Positions 1 through 9,384 are shown, counted from the stretch's first letter. The stretch: DNA of 64,000 nt from Sphingobacterium chuzhouense (GCF_014692525.1 NZ_JACNYL010000002.1:806001-870000), one strand, 5' to 3'. The notes: generated from the letters alone by a model not told the origin. A program made the numbers and translations.

Positions 1-1
1 C

Positions 2-190
2 ATAGAGGAGTATCTACCTAAACAACTGGATAGATCTGCCATTGAAGACATTGTGAAAGACATTATAGCAGAAGTTGGGGCAACATCCATCAAAGAAATG
101 GGGAAAGTGATGGGCGCGGCAAATCAGAGACTTGCCGGCCAAGCAGATGGAAAGACGATATCAGAAGTAGTGAAGTCGTTACTAAGTTGA
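2..190 (+). CDS. GatB/YqeY domain protein, C-terminal part only
   Basis: The window opens inside this gene; 62 codons remain before a TGA stop. The visible protein contains the typical tail of the GatB/YqeY fold: a run starting LPKQLD, then a helical segment with GATSIKEMGKVMGA and a closing stretch around AGQADGKTISEVVKSLL. In stand-alone YqeY proteins this all-helical domain is shared with the tRNA-binding tail of the amidotransferase subunit GatB; its cellular role is not settled. Whether this is a YqeY protein or the end of a full GatB cannot be decided from the fragment, although the ending resembles YqeY more. Its last 9 bases overlap the end of the convergent acyltransferase gene on the other strand. 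Confidence 0.75.
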   Translation: MEEYLPKQLDRSAIEDIVKDIIAEVGATSIKEMGKVMGAANQRLAGQADGKTISEVVKSLLS

Positions 191-1138
191 CCTCACCCCT
201 TTATCTTTATCCCGTTCATAAGTGACCATGTGTCGTTCTTTTTTAGCGGGATAAATATCTTCCAACGTAATCATGATACCTGTTTCTTCCACTTCACCAA
301 ACTCGTCATTCAACGCGGTGCCGAACGTACGCATGGTAGGCGATAAATTCATATAGGTATTGATAAGCGGTGGAATATTTTCACCTAATTCCCGGATCTT
401 CGCGTTAAGCAGCTTGTATCCTTCTTTATAAGCCAAACCATCGAACATACCTACAAACGGTGTAATATCCGTTTTATATTTTAAGTTGAGATGTTCAAAA
501 GGCACGACTAATTGATCTTTATCCGGAAAATAGTATTCCATGAAGTAAATCAGCAAATCGCGTGCGACTTCGTTATAGTGTGGATACATGGTTACTTTTC
601 CGAACAAATACTTTACATCAGGATTAATAACAACCAACGCACCTAAGCCGTCCCACAAATTATCTAATGAAAATAGTCCTTTCCTGTTGTCTATAGAAGG
701 TTGAAACCGAGGCTGTACCCAAGAGCGCCCAAGTTCCAATGTATACGGCAAAAACTCTTTTTTGAATTTATCGGAAAAATGAAAGTAATGCGCCGTAGAC
801 AGATGAAGGTTTCCCTCTCTATCAATTGCATCTAAACATTTTATAACACGGTAGCCGGCAATGATTTCTTCTTCTTCTGGATTCCAGGCAATAAGTTGGT
901 CGTAGTTATGTTCGCATGTATCATTCTCATCAATATCGAGCGGTAATCCTGTTCCACCTCCTGCACCGCGAAAAGTCACCTCGCGGAGGCGGCCGATTTC
1001 ACGCATAATATTGGGAGCGGTATGATAGTTGATTAAATAAACCTCATTATTTCCATTATTGGTATAGCGTACAAAAGCATCTTGTGTCAATTCCGCTTTA
1101 ATTAACGCTCTGTCTACCGGTGGTATAATCTCCTGCAT
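182..1138 (-). CDS. GNAT/hemolysin-type N-acyltransferase for amino-acid lipids (GlsB/OlsB-like)
   Basis: A 318-residue protein of the hemolysin-like GNAT acyltransferase family, which makes the N-acyl-amino-acid (lyso-lipid) intermediate by moving a 3-hydroxy fatty acid from acyl-ACP to an amino acid. Visible family features are the LREVTFRGAGGGTG segment near residue 51, the acidic DIDENDTCEHNYDQLI stretch, IIAGYRV, and the LELGRSWVQPRFQ block around residue 135, followed by a Bacteroidetes-type C-terminal extension. It is the second gene of a two-gene unit, 3 bases behind a PlsC-like O-acyltransferase. That pairing matches the glsB/glsA genes of Bacteroides, which make glycine lipids, and olsB/olsA for ornithine lipids. 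The amino acid used here (glycine, ornithine, lysine, serine) cannot be read from the sequence. Confidence 0.72.
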   Translation of the reverse strand: MQEIIPPVDRALIKAELTQDAFVRYTNNGNNEVYLINYHTAPNIMREIGRLREVTFRGAGGGTGLPLDIDENDTCEHNYDQLIAWNPEEEEIIAGYRVIKCLDAIDREGNLHLSTAHYFHFSDKFKKEFLPYTLELGRSWVQPRFQPSIDNRKGLFSLDNLWDGLGALVVINPDVKYLFGKVTMYPHYNEVARDLLIYFMEYYFPDKDQLVVPFEHLNLKYKTDITPFVGMFDGLAYKEGYKLLNAKIRELGENIPPLINTYMNLSPTMRTFGTALNDEFGEVEETGIMITLEDIYPAKKERHMVTYERDKDKGVRST

Positions 1139-1141
1139 ATA

Positions 1142-1975
1142 TTATTTTTTGTCTCCCATTCTGTATACTATCTCTCTCACGTGATGAGCCCATTCGCGTT
1201 CACTTCTGGATCGGTCAAATTCCTGATAAGGAATTCGTTTTCCGACACGTATGGTTACCGTATGGTTTCGTTGAGAAAACATCTCATCCGGCAAATATAA
1301 CATCTCCATGTTTACTTTTAATCCAAATTTTTGTCTCAGTCTAGCTAAATTATAGAAAAAATTAGAATTTTTACCATCAATGTAAACTGGTACGATGTCT
1401 CTTTTATATTTTTTCGCTTTTGAAATAAAGCTCTTCTTCCATTCCAGATCCGCAATCTTCCCTCGTATTTTGCGTGAAACCAAACCTGCCGGAAATACCA
1501 ACAATGCATTATCAGATGCATAAGCTTGGTCGATTGCGATAATTCCACTTTTTGCTTGCCCTCCCACTTTGTTTACTGGGACAAAAAGAGGTTCTAGGTT
1601 TCGGATATTCATCAATATATCGTTCACTAGAAATTTGACATCGCGTCGATGCCGCCCTATTGCCTGCATGATGGCAATACCATCTAGTCCTCCGAGGGGA
1701 TGATTAGAAGCAAATATGACGCTATCATCAACGGGAATGTTGTCCGCACCTTCCAATACTACCTCTACCCCTAAATCCTCTATTAAAGCATCGACGAAAT
1801 CTAACCCGTATAGGTCCCGGAACCTAGTCATAATATCGTTTATCTCATCTTCATGGATAACACGTTCCAAATAGCTTATTAACGGGCTCGGAATCCATTT
1901 GGCCAACTTCGGGCTTTTTTTTCGAATTACTTCACGAATCTGAATAAACTTTACCTGCTCTTCTTCTCTGGCCAT
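1142..1975 (-). CDS. PlsC-family O-acyltransferase for amino-acid lipids (GlsA/OlsA-like)
   Basis: A 277-residue lysophospholipid-acyltransferase-fold protein. The active-site block is SNHPLGGLDG at residues 90-99, with His92 as catalytic base and Asp98. The spacing is H-x5-D, one residue longer than the classical PlsC H-x4-D. A second conserved block, FPAGLVSRK, sits near residue 160. There is no obvious transmembrane segment; a basic N-terminal helix may bind the membrane surface. It leads the unit and the N-acyltransferase gene follows 3 bases later, so the likely role is adding the second, ester-linked fatty acid to the N-acyl amino acid. Function is inferred from family and gene pair; a role in another lipid is possible. 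Confidence 0.72.
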   Translation of the reverse strand: MAREEEQVKFIQIREVIRKKSPKLAKWIPSPLISYLERVIHEDEINDIMTRFRDLYGLDFVDALIEDLGVEVVLEGADNIPVDDSVIFASNHPLGGLDGIAIMQAIGRHRRDVKFLVNDILMNIRNLEPLFVPVNKVGGQAKSGIIAIDQAYASDNALLVFPAGLVSRKIRGKIADLEWKKSFISKAKKYKRDIVPVYIDGKNSNFFYNLARLRQKFGLKVNMEMLYLPDEMFSQRNHTVTIRVGKRIPYQEFDRSRSEREWAHHVREIVYRMGDKK

Positions 1976-2169
1976 TTGTTTTTTTATAAGTCCCGTGTTT
2001 GCATAATTGTTGGCGTAAAAATAATAAATTTAAATTTTAATGATGTAAAAAGTTATTTACATGAATAGTATACGGGATAAAGGTAATATTGTTAATTTAG
2101 CACATAATTAAACATTAGTATAGAAAACGGTTTTAGGTTTTCTTTGTTTAATTTTTAAAACAGCTCATC

Positions 2170-2832
2170 ATGTATATAGGTGAAATTCTAGCAAAGAACT
2201 ATTTTGATGTCCAATCAGACGATAGCATTGGGTTCGCATTAGATAAAATGGATGAGCTCCATACTACACAGCTTCCTATTGTTGACGAACACGACTTATT
2301 GGGCATTGTTACAGAAGATCATTTGCTCTCTGCACATGATGAAACAAAAACTGTAAGTAGCTTGATGGTGTCGTTACGTTTTGTTTATCTATACGAATAT
2401 CAACATATCTATGATGCGCTCCAGTATATGGACGCGCATCAACTGGAAATCCTTCCTGTCTTGGATAAAGAGAACGCTTATATTGGCGTTGTCACTACGG
2501 TAGATCTATTATCTGCTATCAACGAGACGCTAGGCAATAAAGATCCTGGCGCTATCATTGTGCTGGAACTGGGGAAAAATGATGTATCATTTTCACATAT
2601 CGCCCATATCTTTGAATCGGAAAATGTACGCATTCTCAATACAGCCGTTCGTGATATTCCAGATACTACTAAAATCGAAATGACCATCAAGGTTGACAAA
2701 CAAAATATTTCGACGGTGGTTGCCTCTCTATGGCGTTTTGATTACGTTGTCAAAGCTACATTCAACGACGGCAGCCAAGATTCAGACATCAAAGAACGCT
2801 ACGATATCTTAATGAATTACCTAAATTTATAA
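2170..2832 (+). CDS. CBS-domain pair protein with C-terminal ACT-like domain
   Basis: A 220-residue soluble protein. Residues 1-60 and 70-125 form two CBS motifs, visible as repeated TTQLPIVDEHDLLGIVTEDHLL and LEILPVLDKENAYIGVVTTVDLL patterns. Residues 130-205 look like an ACT-type regulatory fold (AIIVLELGKND, then VRILNTAVRDIP). CBS pairs usually bind adenine nucleotides and gate a partner; no enzymatic domain is present. It is the first of a rightward cluster with nadK 19 bases downstream, so an adenosine-nucleotide sensor near NAD kinase is a reasonable guess, but no partner is known from the sequence. Confidence 0.8.
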   Translation: MYIGEILAKNYFDVQSDDSIGFALDKMDELHTTQLPIVDEHDLLGIVTEDHLLSAHDETKTVSSLMVSLRFVYLYEYQHIYDALQYMDAHQLEILPVLDKENAYIGVVTTVDLLSAINETLGNKDPGAIIVLELGKNDVSFSHIAHIFESENVRILNTAVRDIPDTTKIEMTIKVDKQNISTVVASLWRFDYVVKATFNDGSQDSDIKERYDILMNYLNL

Positions 2833-2851
2833 ACTCACCTTAATTAATTTT

Positions 2852-3745
2852 ATGCAACAAAAATCCATCGCTATATATGGCAGGGCTTTCAATTCATCCG
2901 TTGTTCCTTATGTTGAACAATTGTTTTCCTATTTGAAAGAAAAGGATATCACCATTTATATTTATTCCGATTTCTACGATTTTTTGAAAGAACAACTAGA
3001 TTGTCCAGATACATTCCTACGTTATTATAACCATCGCGATCTCCCACAAGATATTTTGTTTTTACTGAGCCTCGGCGGTGATGGCACGATGCTTTCTGCA
3101 GTATCACAAGTTCGGGATTCGGGGATTCCCATTGCGGGAATCAATTTTGGACGACTTGGTTTTTTGGCTTCCATTCACAAAACAAAGATAATCCAAGCAC
3201 TCGATGATATTTTTGCAGGGCATTACACATTGCAAGCACGGGATTTATTAGAAGTAAGCAGTGATCAGCAACGTATTTTCGGTGACGCCAATTTTGCGTT
3301 GAATGACATCACCGTTTTCCGCCACGACACGTCGTCCATGATTACCATCAATGTGACCTTAAATGGAGAACTTCTGAACGCTTATTGGGCTGATGGTATT
3401 ATCATTGCCACACCAACGGGGTCTACAGCTTATTCCCTAAGTTGTGGAGGTCCTATTATCATGCCGGGAAGTGGCAATTTTGTGATCACGCCTGTTGCCC
3501 CGCACAATCTAAATGTGCGGCCGATTGTTATCTCGGCAGACAGTGAGTTGGAACTGGAGATCGAAAGCAGAACAGATAAATATATCCTCAGTTGCGACTC
3601 GCAAAATGAAACGTTGGATACCACAACTAAGCTGCGCATTAAGCGCGCCCCTTTCAGAGTACATCTCATCCGCTTAGCATCGGATAGTTTCTTCGGCACA
3701 TTACGTGAAAAACTGCTGTGGGGATTAGACGTTAGAAACTATTAG
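2852..3745 (+). CDS. nadK: NAD kinase
   Basis: A 297-residue cytosolic ATP-dependent NAD kinase, which phosphorylates NAD to NADP and so controls NADPH supply. The diagnostic GGDGT motif lies at residues 75-79 with SLGGDGTMLSA around it; the second conserved block is FALNDITVFR near 148-157, and the glycine-rich TPTGSTAYSLSCGGPI segment near 190 is intact. Length is normal for the family. It follows the CBS gene by 19 bases and precedes uppS by 93 bases. A gene for a PorG/DUF6089-type outer membrane protein, which I associate with this position in related genomes, is absent here. Confidence 0.95.
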   Translation: MQQKSIAIYGRAFNSSVVPYVEQLFSYLKEKDITIYIYSDFYDFLKEQLDCPDTFLRYYNHRDLPQDILFLLSLGGDGTMLSAVSQVRDSGIPIAGINFGRLGFLASIHKTKIIQALDDIFAGHYTLQARDLLEVSSDQQRIFGDANFALNDITVFRHDTSSMITINVTLNGELLNAYWADGIIIATPTGSTAYSLSCGGPIIMPGSGNFVITPVAPHNLNVRPIVISADSELELEIESRTDKYILSCDSQNETLDTTTKLRIKRAPFRVHLIRLASDSFFGTLREKLLWGLDVRNY

Positions 3746-3838
3746 CGACATATTTTAACACAATTTAATACGTCCTTATTGTTCGAAAACGCCTATCTTT
3801 ACACCATAAAATCCTCTATAGGGAAGTCCGATTAAAAA

Positions 3839-4576
3839 ATGAGTTTCAAACAAAAGATAAATCCGAAAGCGTTACCACAACACGTGGCTATTATTATGGA
3901 CGGTAACGGTAGATGGGCAAAAGGCTTTGGAAAGTTGCGCATCTTCGGCCATCAAAATGGGGTGACCGCTGTTCGGGAAGCACTAGAAGGCTGTATAGAG
4001 ATCGGTGTGCCCTATTTAACGCTTTATGCTTTCTCATCTGAGAATTGGAATAGGCCGAAGATGGAAATCAACGCGTTGATGGAACTGCTGGTCGATACAT
4101 TGGCAAAAGAAACCAAGACTTTTCTTGAAAATAATATTCGTTTAAACACTATCGGTAATATTAGCGATTTGCCTCAAAACTGCCAGACAAAATTGGAAGA
4201 TACGATAGCACTAACAAAAAATAACAGCAGGTGTGTACTTACACTCGCATTGAGTTACGGTTCCCGAACAGAAATTATTGACGCGACCAAATCCATCGCT
4301 AAACAAGTAGCCGAGGGCAAGTTAAACGTGGAAGATATTAACGAACAAACTTTCCGTGACAACCTATACACCAGCGAAATACCTGACCCTGATCTCATGA
4401 TTAGGACAAGCGGTGAACAGCGTATCAGCAATTATCTTCTGTATCAAATGGCGTATACGGAATTTTGCTTTTTGCAGAAAATGTGGCCTGAATTTACACG
4501 TGAAGATCTTTTCGAAGCCATTTACAATTATCAGCAAAGAGAAAGAAGGTTCGGCAAAACAAGCGAACAGCTATAA
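3839..4576 (+). CDS. uppS: Isoprenyl transferase (undecaprenyl diphosphate synthase)
   Basis: A 245-residue cis-prenyltransferase that condenses isopentenyl diphosphates onto farnesyl diphosphate to give the C55 carrier for peptidoglycan and surface glycans. The catalytic Asp21 sits in MDGNGRWA; the YAFSSENW block near residue 64 and the C-terminal DLMIRTSGEQRISN...QMAYTEF motif are complete. The family's full length is present. It lies between nadK and bamA in an envelope-assembly cluster, all on the same strand, with about 125 bases before bamA. Confidence 0.95.
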   Translation: MSFKQKINPKALPQHVAIIMDGNGRWAKGFGKLRIFGHQNGVTAVREALEGCIEIGVPYLTLYAFSSENWNRPKMEINALMELLVDTLAKETKTFLENNIRLNTIGNISDLPQNCQTKLEDTIALTKNNSRCVLTLALSYGSRTEIIDATKSIAKQVAEGKLNVEDINEQTFRDNLYTSEIPDPDLMIRTSGEQRISNYLLYQMAYTEFCFLQKMWPEFTREDLFEAIYNYQQRERRFGKTSEQL

Positions 4577-4701
4577 TATTATATTTTATTACCTTTGCAC
4601 GATCAGTTCAGAGCCTAATTTAAAAGGCTGGTTATTAATTATTTCTTTTAACAAAAATTAACAAGAGATTGGTGTACTTTAGCACCGAGAAAATAGAATA
4701 A

Positions 4702-7290
4702 ATGAAGCGCTTACTATATTTAATAACATTTACACTAGTTTTCGGAGGGCAACCATTATTCGCTCAAATCCAAGGAAACAACCCGATTAACCTAAACGAC
4801 CCTGATGACATCAGCTATTTAGATCCTAAAAATTACATCATCGGCGGCGTACGGGTTTCTGGCACGGAGTATCTGGATAACGATGTATTGATTACTATTT
4901 CTAAGCTTGTAGTCGGTCAATATATCGAGATCCCTGGCGAAGAAACGGCAAATGTCATCAAAACTTTAATGGCGCAAAACTTATTCGACGATGTACAATT
5001 ATACGCTGATAGATTTCAAGGAGACAATGTCTATCTAGAGATTCGTGTTCGGGAACGTCCGCGTCTTACGCGCATTGATATTGAAGGTTTGAAAAAAGGA
5101 GAGAAAGAGGAGGTACAAAAACGCTTGAATACCAGTTCAGGTAGAATTGTCAACGAAAACCTCTTGAAAACGACTCGTTCCACTATCCAGAAATTCCTCC
5201 GGGAAAAGTCTTTCCTTTATCCGGAAATAGAAATTACTACTAAAAAGGACAGTGCTGAAGCGAACAACGAAATTGTTATTGCCAATGTTACCAAGAACAA
5301 AAAAATAAAGGTTCACCGTGTATATTTTGATGGAAACGAAGCATTTTCAGAACGCCAGTTACGCAAATATTTAAAAGGGGTAAAACCTCGTCGTTGGTAT
5401 CGTATTTTTGGGCCGGGTAAATTTAAAGACGACAAATACAAAGAGGCCAAAGAGAATTTAGTTGCCAAGATGCAAGACAAGGGGTATCGAGATGCCCAGA
5501 TTCTTGTCGACAGCATTTCCCGTTATGACAATAATGAGGTGGATGTGCATATCAGCCTTCACGAGGGTCCTCGTTACTATATGGGTGATGTTCAATGGTC
5601 TGGGAACTCGAAATATACCGACTCTGTTTTGAACCTGTTACTGGGAATGGAGAAAGGCGATGTATATAGCGAGGAGAAATTAAATACAAAGCTGATGGGA
5701 CCTACCCGGAACAGTGATGACATTAGTTCGCTATATCAAAACGATGGTTACCTTACTTTTGGCGCACAGCCTATTATTAAACGTATCTATAATGATACTG
5801 TAGATGTAGAAATTGTCTTAAATGAGGGAAAACAATTCACTATTAACAATGTCATCGTCAAAGGAAACGATGTCACGAATGATCGCGTGGTATTACGTTC
5901 CATTTATTCCAAACCGGGACAAAAATATTCCCGCGAGCTGATTATGCGCAGTATCCGTGAAATTTCCCAATTAGGTATGTTTGATGAACAGAAAATCCAA
6001 CCTGACATTCCACAATCGTCCATGAACTACGAAGAGGGAACAACGGATCTTGTATTCAACGTTGCTGAAAAGCCGTCTGACCAAGTAGAACTTTCGGGAG
6101 GATATGGTGCCGGACAGGTAATCGGTACATTGGGGTTAACATTCAATAATTTTTCCACAAGTAACCTTTTCAAAAAAAATGCTTGGAAACCGCTTCCGCG
6201 TGGAGATGGGCAAAAGTTAAGTATTCGTGGCCAAACGTCCGGAAAAAGATACCAATCGTATAGCTTCTCTTTCTCTGAGCCATGGTTAGGTGGCAAGAAA
6301 CCGATTTATTTTGGTTTGAGCGCGTATACCTCTAATTCCTCCCCCTATGGGTTTAATCCCTACACAGGTCGGCAAATGGTAGAAGATGACGAACTGAGCC
6401 GTATTTGGATGACAGGGGTTACTGCTACATTAGGTAAGCGACTGCAATGGCCTGATAACTATTTTCAGGTCAACACATCGTTGTCTTTCCAACGTTACAA
6501 ATTACAAAATTATCCCAGCTACTTTTTATTTGACAACGGTACAGCGTATAATATAAACATCACCCAGGAAATTAGCCGAAATTCGGTAGATGCGCCGATA
6601 TATCCTACTTCGGGTTCACATTTCAAATTCTCCGTGCAGTTGACGCCGCCATATTCTGGTTGGAACAATATCGATTATCAAAATTCTCCTCCAGAAGTAA
6701 GATATAAATGGACAGAATACCACAAATGGAAATTTGATAGTCAATGGTATACGAGAATTGTTGGAAAATTGGTCTTGAAAAGCCAGGCACAATTTGGTTA
6801 TTTAGGTAATTACACCAATAGGACAGAAACTTCCACTTTCGAGCGCTTTAAGCTCGGTGGCGATGGTATGATGGGCTTTGACTTCCTACAGGGATCAGAA
6901 ATTATCGCTATGCGAGGTTACGCGAACGGTACTATTATCCCTGAATCTACAGGTTCACAAGATAACGGCATAACGAGAGCCATCAACTCCGGTAGCCCTA
7001 TCTATGCAAAATATCAATTGGAACTTCGCCACCCTGTTATGTTAAATGAGCAGGCAACCGTATTTGTTCTAGCGTTTGCAGAAGCAGGGAATACTTGGAA
7101 TAAATTCGATGAAGTCAATCCATTTAAAATGCGTCGTTCAGCCGGTATAGGGGCACGTATCTTCCTACCCATTTTTGGTATGTTGGGTATAGATTATGGT
7201 CATGCATTTGATCCGATCCCTGGCTTACAGCCCAGCGCATGGAAACAGAACTTTACTTTCAGTATATTACAAAACATGGGCGGCTTTTAA
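4702..7290 (+). CDS. bamA: Outer membrane protein assembly factor BamA
   Basis: An 862-residue Omp85 protein that inserts beta-barrel proteins into the outer membrane. It has a signal peptide (residues 1-21, ending FAQ), about five POTRA domains between roughly residues 45 and 440 (visible repeats such as GVRVSGTEYLDND, VYFDGNEAFSERQLRKYL and VIVKGNDVTNDRVV), and a C-terminal beta-barrel starting near residue 455. The chain ends in Phe, as expected for a barrel signal. The barrel keeps the IRGQTSG and LGGDGMMGFDFLQGSEIIAMRGY strands typical of the Bacteroidetes form. It is followed by two chaperone genes of the OmpH/Skp family, the classical arrangement. Confidence 0.95.
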   Translation: MKRLLYLITFTLVFGGQPLFAQIQGNNPINLNDPDDISYLDPKNYIIGGVRVSGTEYLDNDVLITISKLVVGQYIEIPGEETANVIKTLMAQNLFDDVQLYADRFQGDNVYLEIRVRERPRLTRIDIEGLKKGEKEEVQKRLNTSSGRIVNENLLKTTRSTIQKFLREKSFLYPEIEITTKKDSAEANNEIVIANVTKNKKIKVHRVYFDGNEAFSERQLRKYLKGVKPRRWYRIFGPGKFKDDKYKEAKENLVAKMQDKGYRDAQILVDSISRYDNNEVDVHISLHEGPRYYMGDVQWSGNSKYTDSVLNLLLGMEKGDVYSEEKLNTKLMGPTRNSDDISSLYQNDGYLTFGAQPIIKRIYNDTVDVEIVLNEGKQFTINNVIVKGNDVTNDRVVLRSIYSKPGQKYSRELIMRSIREISQLGMFDEQKIQPDIPQSSMNYEEGTTDLVFNVAEKPSDQVELSGGYGAGQVIGTLGLTFNNFSTSNLFKKNAWKPLPRGDGQKLSIRGQTSGKRYQSYSFSFSEPWLGGKKPIYFGLSAYTSNSSPYGFNPYTGRQMVEDDELSRIWMTGVTATLGKRLQWPDNYFQVNTSLSFQRYKLQNYPSYFLFDNGTAYNINITQEISRNSVDAPIYPTSGSHFKFSVQLTPPYSGWNNIDYQNSPPEVRYKWTEYHKWKFDSQWYTRIVGKLVLKSQAQFGYLGNYTNRTETSTFERFKLGGDGMMGFDFLQGSEIIAMRGYANGTIIPESTGSQDNGITRAINSGSPIYAKYQLELRHPVMLNEQATVFVLAFAEAGNTWNKFDEVNPFKMRRSAGIGARIFLPIFGMLGIDYGHAFDPIPGLQPSAWKQNFTFSILQNMGGF

Positions 7291-7427
7291 ACTTTTTGGA
7301 ACTATAATTGTCCTAAAATTTAGAGAAATAAGTAGCTATTGGGTTTGACATTTCGTTTGAATAAAAAAGTACTCCATAAGCATAAAGATAAAAAGCGTGC
7401 AGTAATGCGCATAAAATTTAAAAGTAT

Positions 7428-7961
7428 ATGAAAAAGGTAATATTTGTCATCAGTTTGATTGTAGCTTCAGTAACCCTAGCTTCCGCTCAGCGTTTGGCTT
7501 ATGTAGATTCTGAATATATTTTAAAACACATCCCCGAATATACCACGGCTCAAAAGCAATTGGATGATCTTTCTACAAAGTGGCAAGCCGAGGTCGATAA
7601 GCAGTATGAGGAAATTGAAAAGCTGTATCAAGCCTATCAAAATGACCAAGTATTGTTAAATGAAGATATGCGTCGTCGTAGAGAAGACGAAATTGTCAAT
7701 AAAGAAAAACAAGTAAAGGATTTCCAGCGTCAAAAATTTGGCTTTGAAGGGGATCTTTACAAAGAAAGAATCCGTTTGATCCAGCCTGTTCAAGATCGCG
7801 TATCAAAGGCGATACAAGAACTAGCAAAAAGTGAAAGTTTGGATTTAATCTTGGATAAAGGTAGTGAGGTTGCCATCTTATTTGCAAACCCCAGCTTGGA
7901 TAAAAGTAATGACATCATTACAAAATTAGGTTTAAAACCTAATCCTAGTTTGGCGAATTAA
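7428..7961 (+). CDS. OmpH/Skp family periplasmic chaperone (first copy)
   Basis: A 177-residue protein with a signal peptide (residues 1-20, cut after SAQ) followed by the OmpH pattern RLAYVDSEYILKHIPEY, a long charged coiled-coil (roughly residues 45-125, rich in K, E, Q and R), and the closing VAKAI...LDLILDKGSEV fold. Skp-type trimers hold unfolded outer membrane proteins in the periplasm for BamA. The position just after bamA supports that role. It is one of two adjacent paralogues with different coiled-coil sequences, so they may serve different clients. Confidence 0.9.
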   Translation: MKKVIFVISLIVASVTLASAQRLAYVDSEYILKHIPEYTTAQKQLDDLSTKWQAEVDKQYEEIEKLYQAYQNDQVLLNEDMRRRREDEIVNKEKQVKDFQRQKFGFEGDLYKERIRLIQPVQDRVSKAIQELAKSESLDLILDKGSEVAILFANPSLDKSNDIITKLGLKPNPSLAN

Positions 7962-8061
7962 TTTTTTTATTATACTTGTGACAAGAAATTACAATTAATT
8001 ATTAACGTTATATTTTATAAAACAAAAAAGCGCATTGGTTGATAAAAGAGAACCAAGCAAA

Positions 8062-8661
8062 ATGATTAAAATGAGAAGAATGAAAAATTTATTTAGAAGT
8101 GTAGCTTTAGTAGCGGTGGTATTTTTGGGCATACAGCATGTAAGTGCTCAACAAAAGATTGGTCATATCAATGCTGATGAAATTTTTCAGTTGACTCCTG
8201 AATTTAAAACGGCAAACGATCAGTTGAGAACATTAAACGATACGAAGACGAAAGAATTGCAGGGTATGTGGGAGGAGTTTCAAAAGAAACAAACAGAGGC
8301 GAATGAAAAGTATAGAAACCGTAGTGAGGCCAACAAGGAAACAGTTGATGCAGAATTACAGAGCCTAGGGCAGGAACTTCAAAGTATGGAACAACGTATA
8401 CAGGAAGTACAGCGTGTTGCACAGGAAGATCTAGGTAAAAAGCAACAAGAACTTTTGGCACCTATCCAAACAAAAGTAATGAATGCCATTAATGCTGTGG
8501 CTAAAGAAAAAGGATATGCTTATGTACTTGATACATCATCCGGAAACGTCATTTATTTTCAAGGTGGGGAAGATATCGCTATGGACGTACGTACAAAATT
8601 AGGTATTAGCCCAGACGCTAAACCAGTAACACCAGCCGTACCTACAGAACCTCAGCAATAA
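8062..8661 (+). CDS. OmpH/Skp family periplasmic chaperone (second copy)
   Basis: I place the start at ATG 8062 (199 residues); ATG 8071 and 8080 are alternatives, and an upstream TTG at 8035 would add an unlikely charged leader. A signal peptide with hydrophobic core LVAVVFLGI ends at SAQ. The mature part opens with KIGHINADEIFQLTPEF and has a long Gln/Glu-rich coiled-coil between about residues 60 and 135, then YAYVLDTSSGNVIYFQGGEDI. A proline-rich tail (TPAVPTEPQQ) closes it. It is a paralogue of the preceding gene and the last member of the cluster; a strong terminator follows 12 bases after the stop. Confidence 0.9.
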   Translation: MIKMRRMKNLFRSVALVAVVFLGIQHVSAQQKIGHINADEIFQLTPEFKTANDQLRTLNDTKTKELQGMWEEFQKKQTEANEKYRNRSEANKETVDAELQSLGQELQSMEQRIQEVQRVAQEDLGKKQQELLAPIQTKVMNAINAVAKEKGYAYVLDTSSGNVIYFQGGEDIAMDVRTKLGISPDAKPVTPAVPTEPQQ

Positions 8662-8673
8662 TCGAACTTAACA

Positions 8674-8712
8674 AATAAACAAAGGAGACCATTTAGGTCT
8701 CCTTTGTTTATT
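8674..8712. terminator. Bidirectional hairpin terminator between ompH and an ECF sigma gene
   Basis: A perfect 17-bp inverted repeat (8674-8690 and 8696-8712) with a 5-base loop ATTTA. The arms begin AATAAACAAAGGAG and end in T-rich sequence on both strands, so it can stop both the rightward ompH transcript and the leftward sigma-factor transcript that converges here. Confidence 0.85.
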
Positions 8713-8730
8713 ATATGGTAGTAGTTATGC

Positions 8731-9321
8731 TTAATTAAACTTATCCAATCCTATAAATAGCAAAAACGCACTATAATATTTTAATCCTTTACCTTCTAGT
8801 ACTTTCCGCAACGTATTCAACGCTTTGGAACGGGCAAAATAGACATTGCTAGCTGTCGTACCTAATCTTTCACAAATCTCTTGCGTACTCAGCCCCTCTA
8901 AATATGTCAATCGAAAAACTTCCGCTTGTTGTTCAGGTAGTTTCTCTATTTCAACTATAAGAAGTTCCACAAGCTCCACATAGATAATTCTGTTTAAAAT
9001 ATCAGTGTCAGAACTAGAAATTTCAGGAAGTTCATCCCCTTCTGAATTCAGTGGAAGAGTTGCTTTTCCAACATGGTCAAAACAGGCATTACGGGTAGCC
9101 AAATAAAGAAAAGCTTTAATATTCTGCTCTGTTTTTACTTTTGCTCTTCCATTCCACAATTTGAAAAAAGAATCGGATACGATTTCTTCAGCGACATGCT
9201 TATCATGCGTAATGGTATAAGCGAAATAACGTAAAGAATGTCCATATTTCGACATGAAGTATTGTAATCCTACCTCTTTCCCTGAACAAAAATCTACCAA
9301 CTTTTTATCGGATATTTCCAC
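8731..9321 (-). CDS. ECF-type RNA polymerase sigma-70 factor
   Basis: A 196-residue extracytoplasmic-function sigma factor of the Bacteroidetes expansion type. Region 2 is around residues 10-80 (HVAEEIVSDSFFKLWNGR, then FLYLATRNACFDH), and region 4 around 125-180 (LPEQQAEVFRLTYLEGLSTQEICERLGTT, then a helix-turn-helix). The start is a GTG at 9321; no earlier ATG is available. The gene runs toward the 8674-8712 terminator. No anti-sigma gene is directly adjacent; the nearest FecR gene is at 11302 on the other strand, so pairing with it is possible but not shown. Upstream lies an unusual series of hairpins. Confidence 0.92.
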   Translation of the reverse strand: MEISDKKLVDFCSGKEVGLQYFMSKYGHSLRYFAYTITHDKHVAEEIVSDSFFKLWNGRAKVKTEQNIKAFLYLATRNACFDHVGKATLPLNSEGDELPEISSSDTDILNRIIYVELVELLIVEIEKLPEQQAEVFRLTYLEGLSTQEICERLGTTASNVYFARSKALNTLRKVLEGKGLKYYSAFLLFIGLDKFN

Positions 9322-9384
9322 TACGCAACGATTTCAAGATTTACAAATGAATTAATTTCATCTATTTATTTTTCTCTTATGGCT

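Noticed and set aside
4590..4597. TACCTTTG before bamA as a promoter
   Set aside because: It matches the -7 consensus, but no TTTG-like -33 element is at the right distance, so I did not list it as a feature.
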